In this document: piece after piece, positions 1 to 10,914 of the stretch | How the letters are laid out: each line of letters begins with the position of its first letter | Numbering within the stretch: position 1 is the stretch's first letter | NCBI GenBank assembly: GCA_009731375.1 | Contig: BJOX01000033.1 | Coordinates: 1,218,988 to 1,282,987, forward strand | Source of the DNA: Paulinella micropora | Lineage: Eukaryota > Cercozoa > Imbricatea > Euglyphida | Reading direction: 5' to 3' | Length of the DNA stretch: 64,000 nucleotides | Program-made: the position numbers and the translations under genes | Notes under the pieces: model-generated | What the model was told of the DNA's origin: nothing | What the model saw: the letters and a program-made list of their open reading frames with translations, nothing else | Databases searched by the model: none

Positions 1-86
1 TTTTTTCCTCCCTTCTGTGGCATTGATGGATTGTATCCGATGTTATATCCTGATGGTTGTGAAATTATCACTGGTGATACTGGCAT
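1..86 (-). CDS. 5' end of a gene running off the window (unknown)
   Basis: An ATG on the minus strand at 86 opens a frame that stays open to the window edge and starts MPVSPVIISQPSGYNIGYNP. It lies just downstream of the packaging ATPase on the same strand, with 37 bases between them, as expected for the next gene of a Polinton virion cluster. Only 28 codons are visible, so no function can be given. The proline- and glycine-rich start would suit a virion protein, but that is a guess. Confidence 0.45.
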   Translation of the reverse strand, partial: MPVSPVIISQPSGYNIGYNPSMPQKGGK

Positions 87-123
87 ATAATATACATTAA
101 AAAAAAATAATTATATAAAAATA

Positions 124-942
124 TTATTTCAGGCGGTAAGCAAAATTTTTTCTTAACTCGGCATCAACACTTGAGACATAAAGAAAATTAAATCGTTCCT
201 TTGTAGCCTCGTGATATTTTTGGAGAAAGTAATCAAAGTCAAAAGATAAGTCTAAGTGTTTATACACGAGTTCCATTTTGTCCTGAGACTGGCTTGGAAA
301 GATTAATAAATAATCTAACTGCTTAATGGCTTCTGGCCGTAGGTCGTTCAAATACTGGCTTGACATAATAACCTTTGATTTATAGTGTCTGTTCTTTTTT
401 AACAAATCACTTACGGACTTGTCTCTTAATCCACTCCCTAAATCGTCCAAAACAAAAACAACCTCTGGAGAAATATACTTGCTGGGTCGTTCTTTTGGTG
501 CCTCCGCGGTGCTCTGTTTCTTTTCTTTTCCGAAATAAAGAAATTGTGGTTTCTCTATTTCTTCTTTGTCCTGTTTTACTTCTCCTTCGTGTTGCTCGTC
601 CTGTCTGTTCAGTTTGTCAAGTTCATAGTCGATCACATTTACACCATCTGATTTAAGAAAGGTATATATTGCCATCGGGTTTCCTCTGTTCTTAAAGTGC
701 TTTACCATTGTTTTATAAATGTAATCCTTGTGTATTGTTGAAGCAATAATGACAATACGGGTTTTTCTGTCTGTAGTCCGTTTCAGTATTTCAAAGAGTG
801 CTGTCGTTTTCCCGCTCTTCTTACGGGCGAGTAGAAATATGTTGGCATACGGCTCATTAAATAATTTATAACCTTTTGCTTTTTTGTTTCCATCCCCCTC
901 TTGTTTTACTGGCTTCACCTTGACATTATTGATTTTTTGCAT
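124..942 (-). CDS. A32-like (FtsK/HerA family) genome-packaging ATPase
   Basis: The product, about 272 aa, would hydrolyse ATP to drive viral DNA into capsids. A Walker A motif (ARKKSGKTTALF) sits near residues 39-50 after a short basic N-terminus, and a Walker B motif (VVFVLDDLG) ends near residue 169; the helix SSQYLNDL further on fits the sensor region of this family. The length is usual for Polinton and PLV ATPases. I start at the ATG at 942; the open frame continues upstream to a GTG at 975, but that part overlaps an intergenic cassette repeated elsewhere in the element, so it is likely leader. The frame is intact. Confidence 0.85.
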   Translation of the reverse strand: MQKINNVKVKPVKQEGDGNKKAKGYKLFNEPYANIFLLARKKSGKTTALFEILKRTTDRKTRIVIIASTIHKDYIYKTMVKHFKNRGNPMAIYTFLKSDGVNVIDYELDKLNRQDEQHEGEVKQDKEEIEKPQFLYFGKEKKQSTAEAPKERPSKYISPEVVFVLDDLGSGLRDKSVSDLLKKNRHYKSKVIMSSQYLNDLRPEAIKQLDYLLIFPSQSQDKMELVYKHLDLSFDFDYFLQKYHEATKERFNFLYVSSVDAELRKNFAYRLK

Positions 943-1042
943 TGATATTTTAGAATTGCGATTCGTGCTCCGCACTCTCTCTCTTATTCTAAAACATCGT
1001 TTTTTCTTTATTGTTTAAATTAAATCGGTTGTCGATGTTTAT
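943..1042. repeat. Intergenic cassette, copy 1 (ATPase leader) with AAACATCG/CGATGTTT inverted repeat
   Basis: The stretch contains 'attgcgattcgtgct' and 'cgcactctc', then AAACATCG, a T-rich spacer with CTTTATT, and CGATGTTT. A second copy lies at 1776-1885, and the inverted-repeat core recurs at 8985-9016. Placed between the stop of the gene at 1112 and the ATG of the ATPase, it may act as promoter or as terminator of the upstream gene. Confidence 0.5.
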
Positions 1043-1111
1043 GGAAGGGACTTTGTCCCTTTCCAAACCCGCGGGGGTATGGTAGGTGGTGGAACCCCCT
1101 CCAAACAAATA

Positions 1112-1477
1112 TCAGCCTACGAATTCCAAACACACAACAATTCGGCCCGCTAAATTTCCTGTATCAATATTTCCGCTGTCAGTTTCAAGGACTTTAAATG
1201 TATATTGTCCGTCGCTCCATCCAACAACACCCAAATTATAACCGAGATTTGAAATGTTTGCTGTGGTGCTGTCCGCAAATGTTCCAATAATTCCAATTCT
1301 GTCCATATAAAGAATTCTGGTTTTGGTTTCGGTCTGGTCGTTCATATAGTGGATAAACTTAACATTCATTTTGGTTGGTGTGAATGACATTTGAATATTT
1401 TTATTAAATGTTTTGCTTCCTCCAGCAAAATCATTGCTCAGAAAAATAATCCGCTGATATTTATATTCAGTAGACAT
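1112..1477 (-). CDS. Small protein of unknown function
   Basis: The protein has about 121 aa starting MSTEYKYQRIIFLSNDF. It has alternating hydrophobic and polar residues suggestive of a beta-rich fold, no cysteine cluster and no membrane segment. I take the ATG at 1477; the frame is open to a GTG/TTG-type start at 1513 but that adds a low-complexity stretch. It is on the same strand as the ATPase and fibre, so it is probably a minor virion component or fibre-associated protein. I do not recognise a family. Confidence 0.55.
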   Translation of the reverse strand: MSTEYKYQRIIFLSNDFAGGSKTFNKNIQMSFTPTKMNVKFIHYMNDQTETKTRILYMDRIGIIGTFADSTTANISNLGYNLGVVGWSDGQYTFKVLETDSGNIDTGNLAGRIVVCLEFVG

Positions 1478-1524
1478 GATTATATACAAAGATTTTAAAA
1501 AATCTTTGAGCAAAAAATATACAA

Positions 1525-1770
1525 ATGTTAATAATATTATTGTTTGTGTGGTCGGTTTCGCGGATTGCCTGCGACTTTTACTCGCGGGTCGGCGATAAAA
1601 AAAATGAGAGTTGTGCTTATTGTATTCAGAAAGGAATAGAAACTAAATTTAAATGTGTGTATAAGCCTATGAGTGATTGGTGTGTTAGTTTTGATGAAGC
1701 CATTCCTTTAATTTGCTCAAATGATGCTATGTGGTATAAAACTCAAGTATATGAATGTTCATTTCTTTGA
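1525..1770 (+). CDS. Small cysteine-rich, probably secreted protein
   Basis: This 81-aa product begins with a hydrophobic stretch (MLIILLFVWSVSRIACDF) that looks like a signal peptide or membrane anchor, followed by about 60 residues with six further cysteines (for example SCAYCIQKG and FKCVY), a pattern of disulphide-bonded secreted peptides. It lies divergently from the gene ending at 1112, with its ATG 47 bases from that gene's ATG, so the two could share a bidirectional promoter. Function unknown. Confidence 0.45.
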   Translation: MLIILLFVWSVSRIACDFYSRVGDKKNESCAYCIQKGIETKFKCVYKPMSDWCVSFDEAIPLICSNDAMWYKTQVYECSFL

Positions 1771-1775
1771 TATTT

Positions 1776-1885
1776 GAGAATTGCGCTTCGTGCTACGCAC
1801 TCTCGCTATGGATTCAACTTGTTGAATCTGTATTCTCAAACATCGTTTTTATACTTTAATGGTGGACGATGTTTTACGAAGGCAC
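1776..1885. repeat. Intergenic cassette, copy 2
   Basis: It repeats the 943-1042 cassette: 'attgcgcttcgtgct', 'cgcactctc', then AAACATCG, TTTTTATACTTTAAT and CGATGTTTT. It lies directly after the small secreted-protein gene. An extra short palindrome, TTCAACTTGTTGAA, lies between the two halves. Confidence 0.5.
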
Positions 1886-2204
1886 GAAGTGCATGAGTAA
1901 AATATCATTTCTTTGAACTAGAAGGTCATGGAAGGCAAATTCCTATGAGTAAGGTCAAAATACCAACATAAGTGTTGGCAACCTCACAAGGTAAGTTCTT
2001 TTCAGATAACCTCACGATACAAAGGGTTATAATGGCAATAATGATACCCANNNNNNNNNNAAACTAATTCACAAGAATATATTTATAGAAAAAAAGTAAA
2101 TAATTCCAAAATAATTATTTATCTCTGTTTCAAAAGATTGAAGAATGATGTAAATAAATTAAAATAATTTGTCTCTCTGTAAATTAATAATGTCATTACA
2201 ATAC
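1886..2204. other. Non-coding stretch with an assembly gap
   Basis: About 320 bases, AT-rich, with ten undefined bases at 2051-2060. I see no open frame or RNA gene in it. A second ten-base gap lies at 2220-2229. Confidence 0.6.
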
Positions 2205-2393
2205 CTAACCCATTAAGATNNNNNNNNNNGGTCTGTCTTTTATACAACAACAATTCCAGTTATCTTCCAATTCGCGCTCTACTTTTTTTTCCTCATTCTT
2301 CAATGAAATGTCTAAAACTCTATTTTTCAACTCTGGTGTTAGTTCGCCGTCTATTTCAATGACTGGCGGTGGGGGGTGTAATCTAGGAGGCAT
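2205..2393 (-). CDS. Small proline-rich/acidic protein, contains assembly gap
   Basis: From an ATG at 2393 the frame reads MPPRLHPPPPVIEIDGELTP followed by a charged helical segment (KNRVLDISLKNEEKKVERELEDNW). The start overlaps the last codons of the fibre gene by 11 bases, which is typical of tightly packed viral genes. Ten undefined bases near the 3' end make the C-terminus uncertain. No family recognised. Confidence 0.4.
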   Translation of the reverse strand: MPPRLHPPPPVIEIDGELTPELKNRVLDISLKNEEKKVERELEDNWNCCCIKDRXXXXILMG

Positions 2394-5300
2394 TAGTAGA
2401 AAATACGACTGCTCGGATTTCGGCTAGTTGGTTTGCTTGGTCTTGTAGTATATTCATGAGATTATTATTTTGTTTTTCTAAATTAACTACCTTTTCCGCC
2501 ATGTGTTGAAAAGCACTAACCAGTATTGGTATGAAGTCCGTGCATGTTATACCTTCAAAGTTTCCATCCCCATCGTCTGCTTTTATTCCACTTTCGGATA
2601 CAAACTCTGGAAATATTTTTTTAACTTCATCAGCAATAAATCCGTGGTTCTTTTTCTGTTTCTTTTCGTCTGATTTCAAATAATATGAACAGCAGTTTAT
2701 TTTCATAAGTTTATCACAACAATCTCCTCAGTCTAATGTTTTAATATCTGATTTTAATCTCCTGTCTGAACCAGAAGACCATGTATTTGCTCCCGCAGCC
2801 AAATAAACATATCCTGTATTGTTTTCACCATTTGATAATGAAGTCGACCAAGCATGTAATAATCCACCTGTATTCATTACCACCGCATAACCTGAAGAAT
2901 CTCCTGCTTTCATAAATATTTGTGGGTTGGTCGTATTTGATGGTCTTTTTCTTAATGTTAAAAATCCGCTGGATGCTGTCGTCATGCTTGTATCACTCTG
3001 AGCATAGATTACTCCAGTCCCCCTCGCATAAAAATTTAAGTCCTGATTGGTATTGCTTCCCGTAGCATATATTGAATTATAACCAAAACCAACTCCCTGT
3101 GTCCCGTTGCTGTGTCTGAATTCAACACCAGCAGAAGATGCTCCAAGATTGGCTGTGACATATAACCCGACTGGTGTAGCATGAGACCCACTTCTTGCTT
3201 CTCCCCTTATATCTGCAGTGCTATTAACAACAGATATACCCGCATTAGCCGTTATTAATCCACTTGCGGTTGCCGTTGTTGTTGATATCCCCGCACTAGC
3301 CGTTATTAATCCTTTTGTCCATAAAGTCCCGTTTGCCCCATTCAATGACATTAACAATTGCTCATTAGAATTTTTCCACACAAAACCATCCGCAGAAGCA
3401 TTACCACTCCTAAATCTTACAGCAAAGCCTGAAATATCGTTGCCAGCAACCGCAGACCCTCCAGATAGACTTTTACCTGCCCCTGACTGAGCCATATAAA
3501 TTCCCCATCCTGAGTTGTCTGTATCCCACAGAAATATACCTTGCCCATTTCCTCCATCTACTTTATTTTGAATAGATAACTTATAACCACCATCTGCCGT
3601 TATTAATCCGCTCGCCGTTAATGTAGTTGTAGTAATGCCAGCAGTCGCCGTTAATGTCGTTCCTGTTATTGTTCCGCCATTTGTTATGTTGTTTGAGTTC
3701 ATATCTAAGGCCCCATAAAACTGCATACCGCCAGCATTGTTAAAACGGACAATCTCAGACGAAGCACTTTTATTATCCAAAAGTTTTGAAATATAAAGTC
3801 CCGCCCCTTTTACATCAGATGCTACATTCGTGAATACATAACCTCTTTGGTTCGCGGTTTCGCTTGTAGCAGTATTTAGAGTAAATAAGAAATATTGGTA
3901 ATCACCTGATGTCTGTGAAAAGAATATATCTCCTCCATTTTGGTTTAATATCCTCGCCCCATTATATGTTATATTTCCGCCATTAGTGATAGTTTGATTA
4001 TTAAAATCAGCATTTTTCGTTAAAGTTAGATATTTTATTGTAGTGCTCGCCCCATTAAATGTTTTACTTCCTGTTATGGTTTGGTCTGTTGTTAGTTTTA
4101 CATTTTGCCCGTCCAATGTGTCCGCATACCCTTTTGTCGCTCCGTCCGTCGCTAATGTCGGAGTTCCAAGGTTGGCTATTTTGCTACTATTACAATCTAG
4201 CCCCGAAGCATTTACCCAACCGACTATCGCTCCATCAATAATGAAACTTATTTTTTTCGCAGAAATTCCAAAGTTGTAATATGTTGCCGTGTTCATATCC
4301 AAACTAGCAATTGACCCGATATTGCTGGTAGATTGAAAACGATAAATGTGCCCTTTGTTGTTGAATTGATTGAATTTCCAGTTATTTCAACACCACTGCT
4401 ATATGTCTTAATTCCTGCTATGGTTTGGTTTCCTGTTAGTTTCACATTTTGCCCGTCTAATGTATCCACATAACTTTTGTTTGCTCCGTCTGTTGTTGCT
4501 GATGGAGTGGCTAAGTTTGTTATTTTGTTGTTATTCAAACTTAATGTTGTTCCAGTTGCGGTAATAATTAAAGTATTACCTGAATATAACTCTACATACG
4601 AACCAGTTATTTGTATCGGATACCATGCCGCTGTTGCTGTTTTTTGTGCTGCTATCATTCCTATTTTTGTATCAAAGGCTATGCCGATACCATCAAAAGT
4701 AGTTGGATTGGATGAACCACTTACTTCTAAAGTTGATGTAAATTTTTTATTCCCTGCTATGGTTTGGTCTCCTGTTAGTTTAACCACCGAAGTATCAAGA
4801 ACGAAAACATCCACGCCATCAACAAGATTAACATTTGTTATGCTTTGGCTTTTCATATCAATCCCCGCACTAGCATTTATTATACTGCTAAATGTTTTAA
4901 TTCCTCCTATGGTTTGGTCTCCTGTTAGTTTGACCACCGAACCATCAACCGCGAGATTAGCGAGATTAATTCTATTATATGTAGAAGCCCCCGAAATAGC
5001 ATAACCATTCATATTTAGTCCTCCCGTCATACTAGCAGTTCCGTCTAATCTAAGAAATGGTGGTGTGGTGTTTCTCCATTGCCCCGTGCTATACATAATC
5101 AGTTGGTTATCTGCTGGGAAGCCTGTTATTGTCACATCGCTGTGGCTATCTATACTTCCACTCGCTGACACTTTATTATTATTATCTTGATGCTCAAATA
5201 TCCATTCATCAACATCTTTGTCATTTAGTAAATTAACTCCTGTTATATTCAAATATCCTCCCATACTAATATTACCAAATCCATCAACATTTATCGGAAA

Positions 5301-5948
5301 GGTTTTATTTACCCAGTTTATTGAATTATATGTTAGATAACTATTCATTGCTATTGGTGCGGTTATAACCACATCTGAAAGTGTATCAATTGAACCAAGG
5401 GCTGTATTCTTCCATTTACCTTCTACATCATTGTAAGTTAAGTATTGCCCGCTCGCTTGTGCAAATATGTTTGTATCTATCAAATTGTATAAACTGGTTT
5501 GGTGCGGATTGGAAGTATTGCTTCTGTGTTGAGTTGAGGCTTTGACTTCATCATTATCCCTTACTCGTTGCTCTGTGTAGTATAAACGGCTTCCTTCTTT
5601 GACATCCGTAGTTGATTTTAAAGCGAGCAGTGTGTCAAAGCGGTTATCAGTCCAATAATAATTAAGTCCTTCTTTTAGGTCAGTTGTTGATTTTAAAGCG
5701 AGCCGTGTGTCAAAGCGGTTATCAGTCCAATAATAATTAAGTCCTTCTTTAATGTCCGCGGTGCTTTTGGTAGCCAGTCGTGTATCAAATCGGTCGTCAG
5801 TGTAATAAAGATTTATGGGGTCATCATCTTCTGGCACTCTGTCTGTATTCAGACCGACTATGTTTGTGTTGGTAAGGTCAAGGTTAAGTATATTCAGACT
5901 ATCAACAGCCAATTCTGACAATCCCAAGAGAGACTTATATTGCGACAT
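2383..5948 (-). pseudogene. Long fibre/spike protein with C-terminal S74 intramolecular chaperone, broken
   Basis: This would be a trimeric attachment fibre of about 1,190 aa. The N-terminal part has three near-identical modules with the core 'YYWTDNRFDTRLALKST'. The middle is a shaft with recurring 'VKLTGDQTIAG.KTFSS' modules. The C-terminus carries the S74 (endosialidase-type) chaperone signature SDRRLKSDIKTLD followed by HGFIADEVKKIFPEFV and a heptad coiled coil; in known members this domain drives trimerisation and cleaves itself off. Two lesions are visible: a frameshift near 4,300 and an in-frame TGA at 2728-2730 inside the chaperone domain. The rest is well preserved, so inactivation is recent or these are sequence errors. 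Confidence 0.75.
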
Positions 5949-6039
5949 ATTATATTAAATAAATATTTTAATTTTTTTTTGTTAAATTATACTAACAAAA
6001 AATGTAACTATCTCGTGTAATATCATTCATCGGTAATCA

Positions 6040-6381
6040 ATGCCGTCAAAAGAGGCTTCAAAAGAAAACTGGAAGAAAGCAGTTCAAGCAAATAGAGAAA
6101 ATGCTGAACGGCGAAAGGACGAATGGGCCCGTGAAAGGCTTCGTAAAAAAGGAGAATTAAAAGAAGCATCGGTGGAAGAACTTATTGAGACTGATGCTGA
6201 AGTTAGTGTTGCGAAAGAGATACTTAAAAATCCTGAGATTGAAGATGAATCAAGCGAAAGCGATAGCGAAATTGATATGTCTGAGGTTATTGCAAATCAT
6301 ATGCTTAGAAAGATAAAAAAGAATGCTAAAAAGCCCAAGAAGAAAAACACAAAGAAAGCACCACAACCNNNNNNNNNNTAG
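6040..6381 (+). CDS. Highly charged small protein, 3' end interrupted by gap
   Basis: From the ATG at 6040 the product starts MPSKEASKENWKKAVQANRE and is made of basic helix, an acidic serine-rich patch (EDESSESDSEID) and a lysine-rich tail (KKNAKKPKKKNTKK), after which ten undefined bases (6369-6378) interrupt the frame. Acidic serine sequence (SEESEDYE) continues in another frame to about 6,520, so the real protein may be longer. It is divergent from the fibre and immediately precedes the integrase. It resembles DNA-binding core or scaffold proteins in composition only. Confidence 0.5.
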   Translation: MPSKEASKENWKKAVQANRENAERRKDEWARERLRKKGELKEASVEELIETDAEVSVAKEILKNPEIEDESSESDSEIDMSEVIANHMLRKIKKNAKKPKKKNTKKAPQXXXX

Positions 6382-6534
6382 TGAAGAAAGCGAAGATTAT
6401 GAAACAACAGGCGTAAAACAGCGAGGTGGAAAAAACGAAGTGAAAAAATATCAGTTAATGTATATAACAATACACCAAAGAATAAAGAAAAAAGTAAGGA
6501 AGCAGAAAAGATATTTTTGAAATTCTAAAATATC

Positions 6535-7428
6535 ATGAGTGAAAATAATAATATTCAACTTGCGAACACAGCACAAGAATTATTTCGTCAGACTAAACCG
6601 AGGACTAGAGGAACGACAATATGGGCGGACAAAGTATTGGATATGGTCAATATTGATTTAATGGATAATATTATGAGTAAGGTTGCTACAAAAAATAAAA
6701 ATTATAATTTTGCCCTTATTTGGATTGATATTCATAGTCGCTATGCTTACGCAATACCTATAAAGAATAAATTTTCTACCACAGTTTTAGATGCACTCAA
6801 GAAATTACCAAAGCCAAAAGCATACATATCAGACAATGGCGGTGAGTTTAAAGGTGCAGTTGGTGAGTGGATGAGAAATAATGGAATTGAACAATTTATG
6901 GTTGAAGTAGGTAATCATAATTCGTTAGGTATTGTTGATAGATTTGTTAGAACACTTAGAGAAGGATTACACATATTATAGGCTTTTAATCGTAATTTTG
7001 ATTGGATAAGTTATATTGAAGATGTTGTTTATTATTATAACAAGAAAGAACATTCAGCGATTAAGGCGGCACCAATTGATGTGTTTAAAGGAAATGATAT
7101 AAGCCAACAACATAGATATGTTGATAAATATTTATTTAGTTTCAAAGAAGGAGACAGAGTTAGAAAGTTGAACAAGAAACATATTTTAGAAAAGGGAGGA
7201 AAGACATGGAGCAAGCAAATCTACACCGTCAAAGCCCGTAAGGGATATCGGATTGTATTAACAAATGATGATGTTGTACCACCTAGACATTTATTAAAGA
7301 CTGACGCTACCGACGATCCGGAAGAGAAAGATATTAATAAAGAACTGAAACAACTAACTAAAGAAAAGCAAACAAAGCATTTACTTAAAAGAGAGGAGAT
7401 AGACTCCGCCAACATTCTTCCAGATTAA
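6535..7428 (+). pseudogene. Polinton-type DDE (retroviral-like) integrase with in-frame TAG
   Basis: The product would cut and join element ends into host DNA. The RNase H-fold core is clear: first aspartate in the region MVNIDLMDN, then IHSRYAYAIPIKNK, second aspartate in AYISDNGGEFKG, and NHNSLGIVDRFVRTLRE, where an aspartate occupies the place of the usual third acidic residue. The C-terminal part (FKEGDRVRKLNKKHILEKGG to VVPPRHLLK) looks like the SH3-like domain of these enzymes. A TAG at 6979-6981 interrupts the gene just after the third motif; the frame resumes unchanged to 7428. The N-terminal zinc domain is short or absent. Confidence 0.8.
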
Positions 7429-7492
7429 GGAAGAAAAAAGAAATAATGGACTTGTAGTCTCACTTCTTTTTGCGATTAGGTAAGGAAATATG

Positions 7493-7717
7493 TTAATGAT
7501 ATTCAGCAGCCTTAGTGTAGAACGGACGCTTCTCGTGAATATAGTAGCCCTTCAAAGCCGACCATGATTTGAAAACCCTTATCACCCTGTCGTCTCCGAG
7601 TGCCACGTGATAAGTATCTTCTTTCCCAGGGCTCGCCATCAAAACTCCTTCTTTGCAATCCGGAACATTATACTCAAACACTTTGTCAGGCTCGTCGTAC
7701 TTGTTGGCAATCTTGAC
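7493..7717 (-). CDS. C-terminal fragment of an unknown protein, cut by a 300-base gap
   Basis: The minus-strand frame is open from the edge of the gap at 7717 to a TAA at 7493 and encodes about 74 aa (for example VFEYNVPDCKEGVLMASPGK and SWSALKGYYIHEKRPFYTKA). Its base composition is richer in G+C than the neighbouring Polinton genes. The start lies in or beyond the gap. No family recognised; it could be a Polinton gene or a captured host fragment. Confidence 0.4.
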   Translation of the reverse strand, partial: VKIANKYDEPDKVFEYNVPDCKEGVLMASPGKEDTYHVALGDDRVIRVFKSWSALKGYYIHEKRPFYTKAAEYH

Positions 7718-8017
7718 NNNNNNNNNNNNNNNNNNNNNNNNNNNNNNNNNNNNNNNNNNNNNNNNNNNNNNNNNNNNNNNNNNNNNNNNNNNNNNNNNNN
7801 NNNNNNNNNNNNNNNNNNNNNNNNNNNNNNNNNNNNNNNNNNNNNNNNNNNNNNNNNNNNNNNNNNNNNNNNNNNNNNNNNNNNNNNNNNNNNNNNNNNN
7901 NNNNNNNNNNNNNNNNNNNNNNNNNNNNNNNNNNNNNNNNNNNNNNNNNNNNNNNNNNNNNNNNNNNNNNNNNNNNNNNNNNNNNNNNNNNNNNNNNNNN
8001 NNNNNNNNNNNNNNNNN
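7718..8017. other. Assembly gap of 300 undefined bases
   Basis: A run of exactly 300 N, probably of nominal size. The gene at 7493 enters it. Confidence 0.99.
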
Positions 8018-8165
8018 TTTTCGTAAATAAATAATTTCGTAAATAAAATATTTTTTTTTGTTGCCTAGTAATAAGTGTGCTTTTATGTTGTTGTGAAATG
8101 TGTGTCATGTTCATTGATGATAAGTGGGCAGGTAGGCAGACAGCACAGATCACACAACTATTTTT

Positions 8166-8656
8166 TTACGCCACTCGGGCTCTCAATTCATTAACATACA
8201 ATTTATATTTAACTATCACTTCATCAAATGTATCACCTTTTTCAATTAAATTACGTGCAAAATTTTCCTCTTGGCGAGACATTGGAAATTTATTTTTTTC
8301 TAACCACTTTTCCAAAAATGCTATTTCTTTATTAGTCTCTTTTTCCTTTCTAAGTCTCTGTCTCTTAACTTTTCTCTCCTCTTCCATTCGTCTTTTGTCT
8401 TGTTTTAGTTCCTCATCTCTCTCATAAATTGCTTCCAGTCTTGATTCAACATCGCAAAGTTCTTGTTTCAATAATCTTATTTTTTTGGACAAGTTTTTTT
8501 CTTAGTTTCCAAAAATATTTTGTCCTTTTTTGTTGTCTTATTTGTCTTGTCAGAATAATAATCAATCCAATTATTTTCTTCTCTTTCTATTTCAAACTCA
8601 CTTTCGCTAGAAATTTCATTATCCTCTTTGGCTTCATCATCAACAAAGTTGCTCAT
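8166..8656 (-). pseudogene. Charged coiled-coil protein, frameshifted
   Basis: The N-terminal part from the ATG at 8656 reads MSNFVDDEAKEDNEISSESE, acidic, then lysine-rich; near 8,490, in a run of A on the coding strand, the frame changes and continues as a long charged helix (LEAIYERDEELKQDKRRMEE) that ends at 8166. Composition and position between integrase and polymerase match the small charged proteins common in Polintons, but no specific function can be given. The frameshift in a homopolymer could be a sequencing error. Confidence 0.45.
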
Positions 8657-8984
8657 CTCTTCAAGAAGAACTGCGAGACAGAAAAGTGCTCGGGGATCCA
8701 AGAATTCTTTGGTTCTCAGATCACTTTGCGCAAAAAACCATGTGATAACATTGCGCAAGGAAAAAAACGAAACCGAAGCAAGCACTACACAAAAAATTTA
8801 TTTGTTGTCTGTTATCGTAATGGGTGGTGTAATTAGTATGTTGGTGGTGTTGTCCGTCGTTGTCGTCGGTTCGACTCTCACTGCTTATTCTTTATTATGC
8901 CTTTGCTTTTTTTTTTCTCTTTTTTTTTTGTAAATTCCTTTTTTTCTGATATTTTGTTCTGGCGTTGCCATCACAAAACATCGT

Positions 8985-9016
8985 TTTTTTCTTTAATGTC
9001 ATTCGATGTTTTATGA
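8985..9016. promoter_or_regulatory. AAACATCG - TTTTTTTCTTTAAT - CGATGTTTT inverted repeat
   Basis: It is the third copy of the 8-bp inverted repeat seen at about 990 and 1850, here just downstream of the polymerase stop codon. The same T-rich loop with CTTTAAT is kept. A stem-loop transcription end signal is the simplest reading; a promoter is possible. Confidence 0.4.
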
Positions 9017-10621
9017 ACCTTCTTTTGGAAAAAGATTTGTGAATAAAATATCATTAGTATCCGTATGGTAATGTCGTGATCTGGTTTTCTTTTAGAGGTT
9101 GAATTACTCTTTTAGTGTAAGTAAATGAAAATATCTTTTGTAAATGCTCTGACGTAATTGTTTTTGTCTTTTTGTTTCTTGTTATTTTGCTGTTGGTGTG
9201 TATGATTACATTTCCAGCCTCTGCTACATTCTTTGCTATACACTTTTCTCCTTTTGTTTCTAGTAGGTCTTCTAATTCTTCGTATGCCTTTTTAGATAGT
9301 TCAGTGTCTTGTACTTTCAATCCATTGCTTATGATACTAAACATATTAACCAAGTTCAATTTTTTACAAGTCTCGTAATTCATTGAAAATCCTTTTAATT
9401 TCATTTTGGTTGTTCCATCATTGAGTATGTAGCCATATGATTTAGGTCCTGCTCCAATAAATGTGGTTATCTTTCTGCTTACCTTCGTCTTTTTGTCTAT
9501 CAATTCGTCTGTCCATTGTCCCAATAAATCACCAGTCGGTATTGTTGTCTGTCCTTCTTTCTCATCTACGGAATAAATTACGCTGTCTGTGTCGTGATAT
9601 AACACTCTATTACCTAATCTGTCCATCATATCATACAATCTCATTTGCGCATGTGCTGTTGTAAATAGTGCTACACAGATATTTGTATTGTAGGGGTCAG
9701 ATACTTTTTCAGGGTGTAGGTTGTAAGATAGTTCTAGGCATTCTTTGTTTATCATATTGATAGATACTTCATTTATCTTCTTGTCATTTAGTATTTTGAA
9801 TAGTTCGGCTTCACTCCTTATGATTTTTGTTTGTGTCTTGTTGTTTTGTTGTCCAAATTTTCCCCATAGTGAGTTAAGACATAGTTTCGCTACTGCCCTT
9901 CTTCCTTCATTCTTTTCAATCTTGCTTTTGTCCAATTTGATTTTCATTTTTTCTTCATAGTCCTTAATGTAATTGTCTTTGTCTTCTTCAGTTATGACAT
10001 TTGATGGATAGCCACTTGATTCCTGTTTCACTCTTAGAAAGGTCTTAATGTATTCTTTGAATAGTTCTGTTGTCTGTTCATTCCAATGCCATAACTCATA
10101 AGTTTTGATCAGTCTGTAGCCTTTTTGTATGGCTTTGTAAATAAGTGGTGTTGCCCATGTGCCTGTAAGTGTTCTCTCTTCGTCTGTGTGTTGGCATTTG
10201 TCTTGTAATCCTTCCTTTCCACATTTATTACATAGATAATACATCATCTTTCCTCTATCTTGACATGGTAGAACAGGATGAATTAGAGCTCTAGGCGGAA
10301 GTATTTTTATTTTTGCTACCATTTATAAAAACTTTAAAGATAAGCCCTTTTTTGTATTAAACGAAATGACATTTATAAACCCCGAAAATATCTTTTATTG
10401 CTTTAAGTCTTGTTTATGTGGCTTAAGCGGACAAAAAGGAAAATTAAAGAAATCTTTAAACATTTACAAAAAAAAGAAATAATGGATATTTACGATAATT
10501 TAAAAGGGGCTACAATAGGATTTAATTTATATATTTCAAAGGAATACATGATTAGAATAAATAAACATATTTCTATTATTGAAGACTTCTCATATTATAA
10601 TTTAGTCCCTTTGGGACAAAT

Positions 10622-10643
10622 GACACAACACATGTGTTGTGTC
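10622..10643. repeat. Perfect 22-bp palindrome
   Basis: GACACAACACA followed immediately by its exact reverse complement. It lies in the insert within the polymerase, close to an imperfect hairpin at 10,605-10,617. Confidence 0.8.
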
Positions 10644-10914
10644 TAATTTTTGATTTTAAGTCATACTACAACCACGAAAAAAACATTTATATTTAATTTC
10701 TTGTCTTATCTGTGTGTAAAAATTCCCTCTTTTTGTTTTAGTTGTTTTTAATAGTTTTAAGGGACTATCGTCCCGCATTACCCGCTTATAAATCAAAAAG
10801 TCCTCCGAAAGTATTTAAGATATTTTTTGAATTCTAATTTTTTTATAAGGGGTTCTAAATTATCTGGTATTTTTTCCATAGCCCGCATAGACTAAAACCA
10901 TATTGAAAACATCT

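Noticed and set aside
10410-10646. Plus-strand 78-aa ORF in the insert within pPolB
   Set aside because: AT-rich, no ATG context or motif, and its end is formed by the palindrome.
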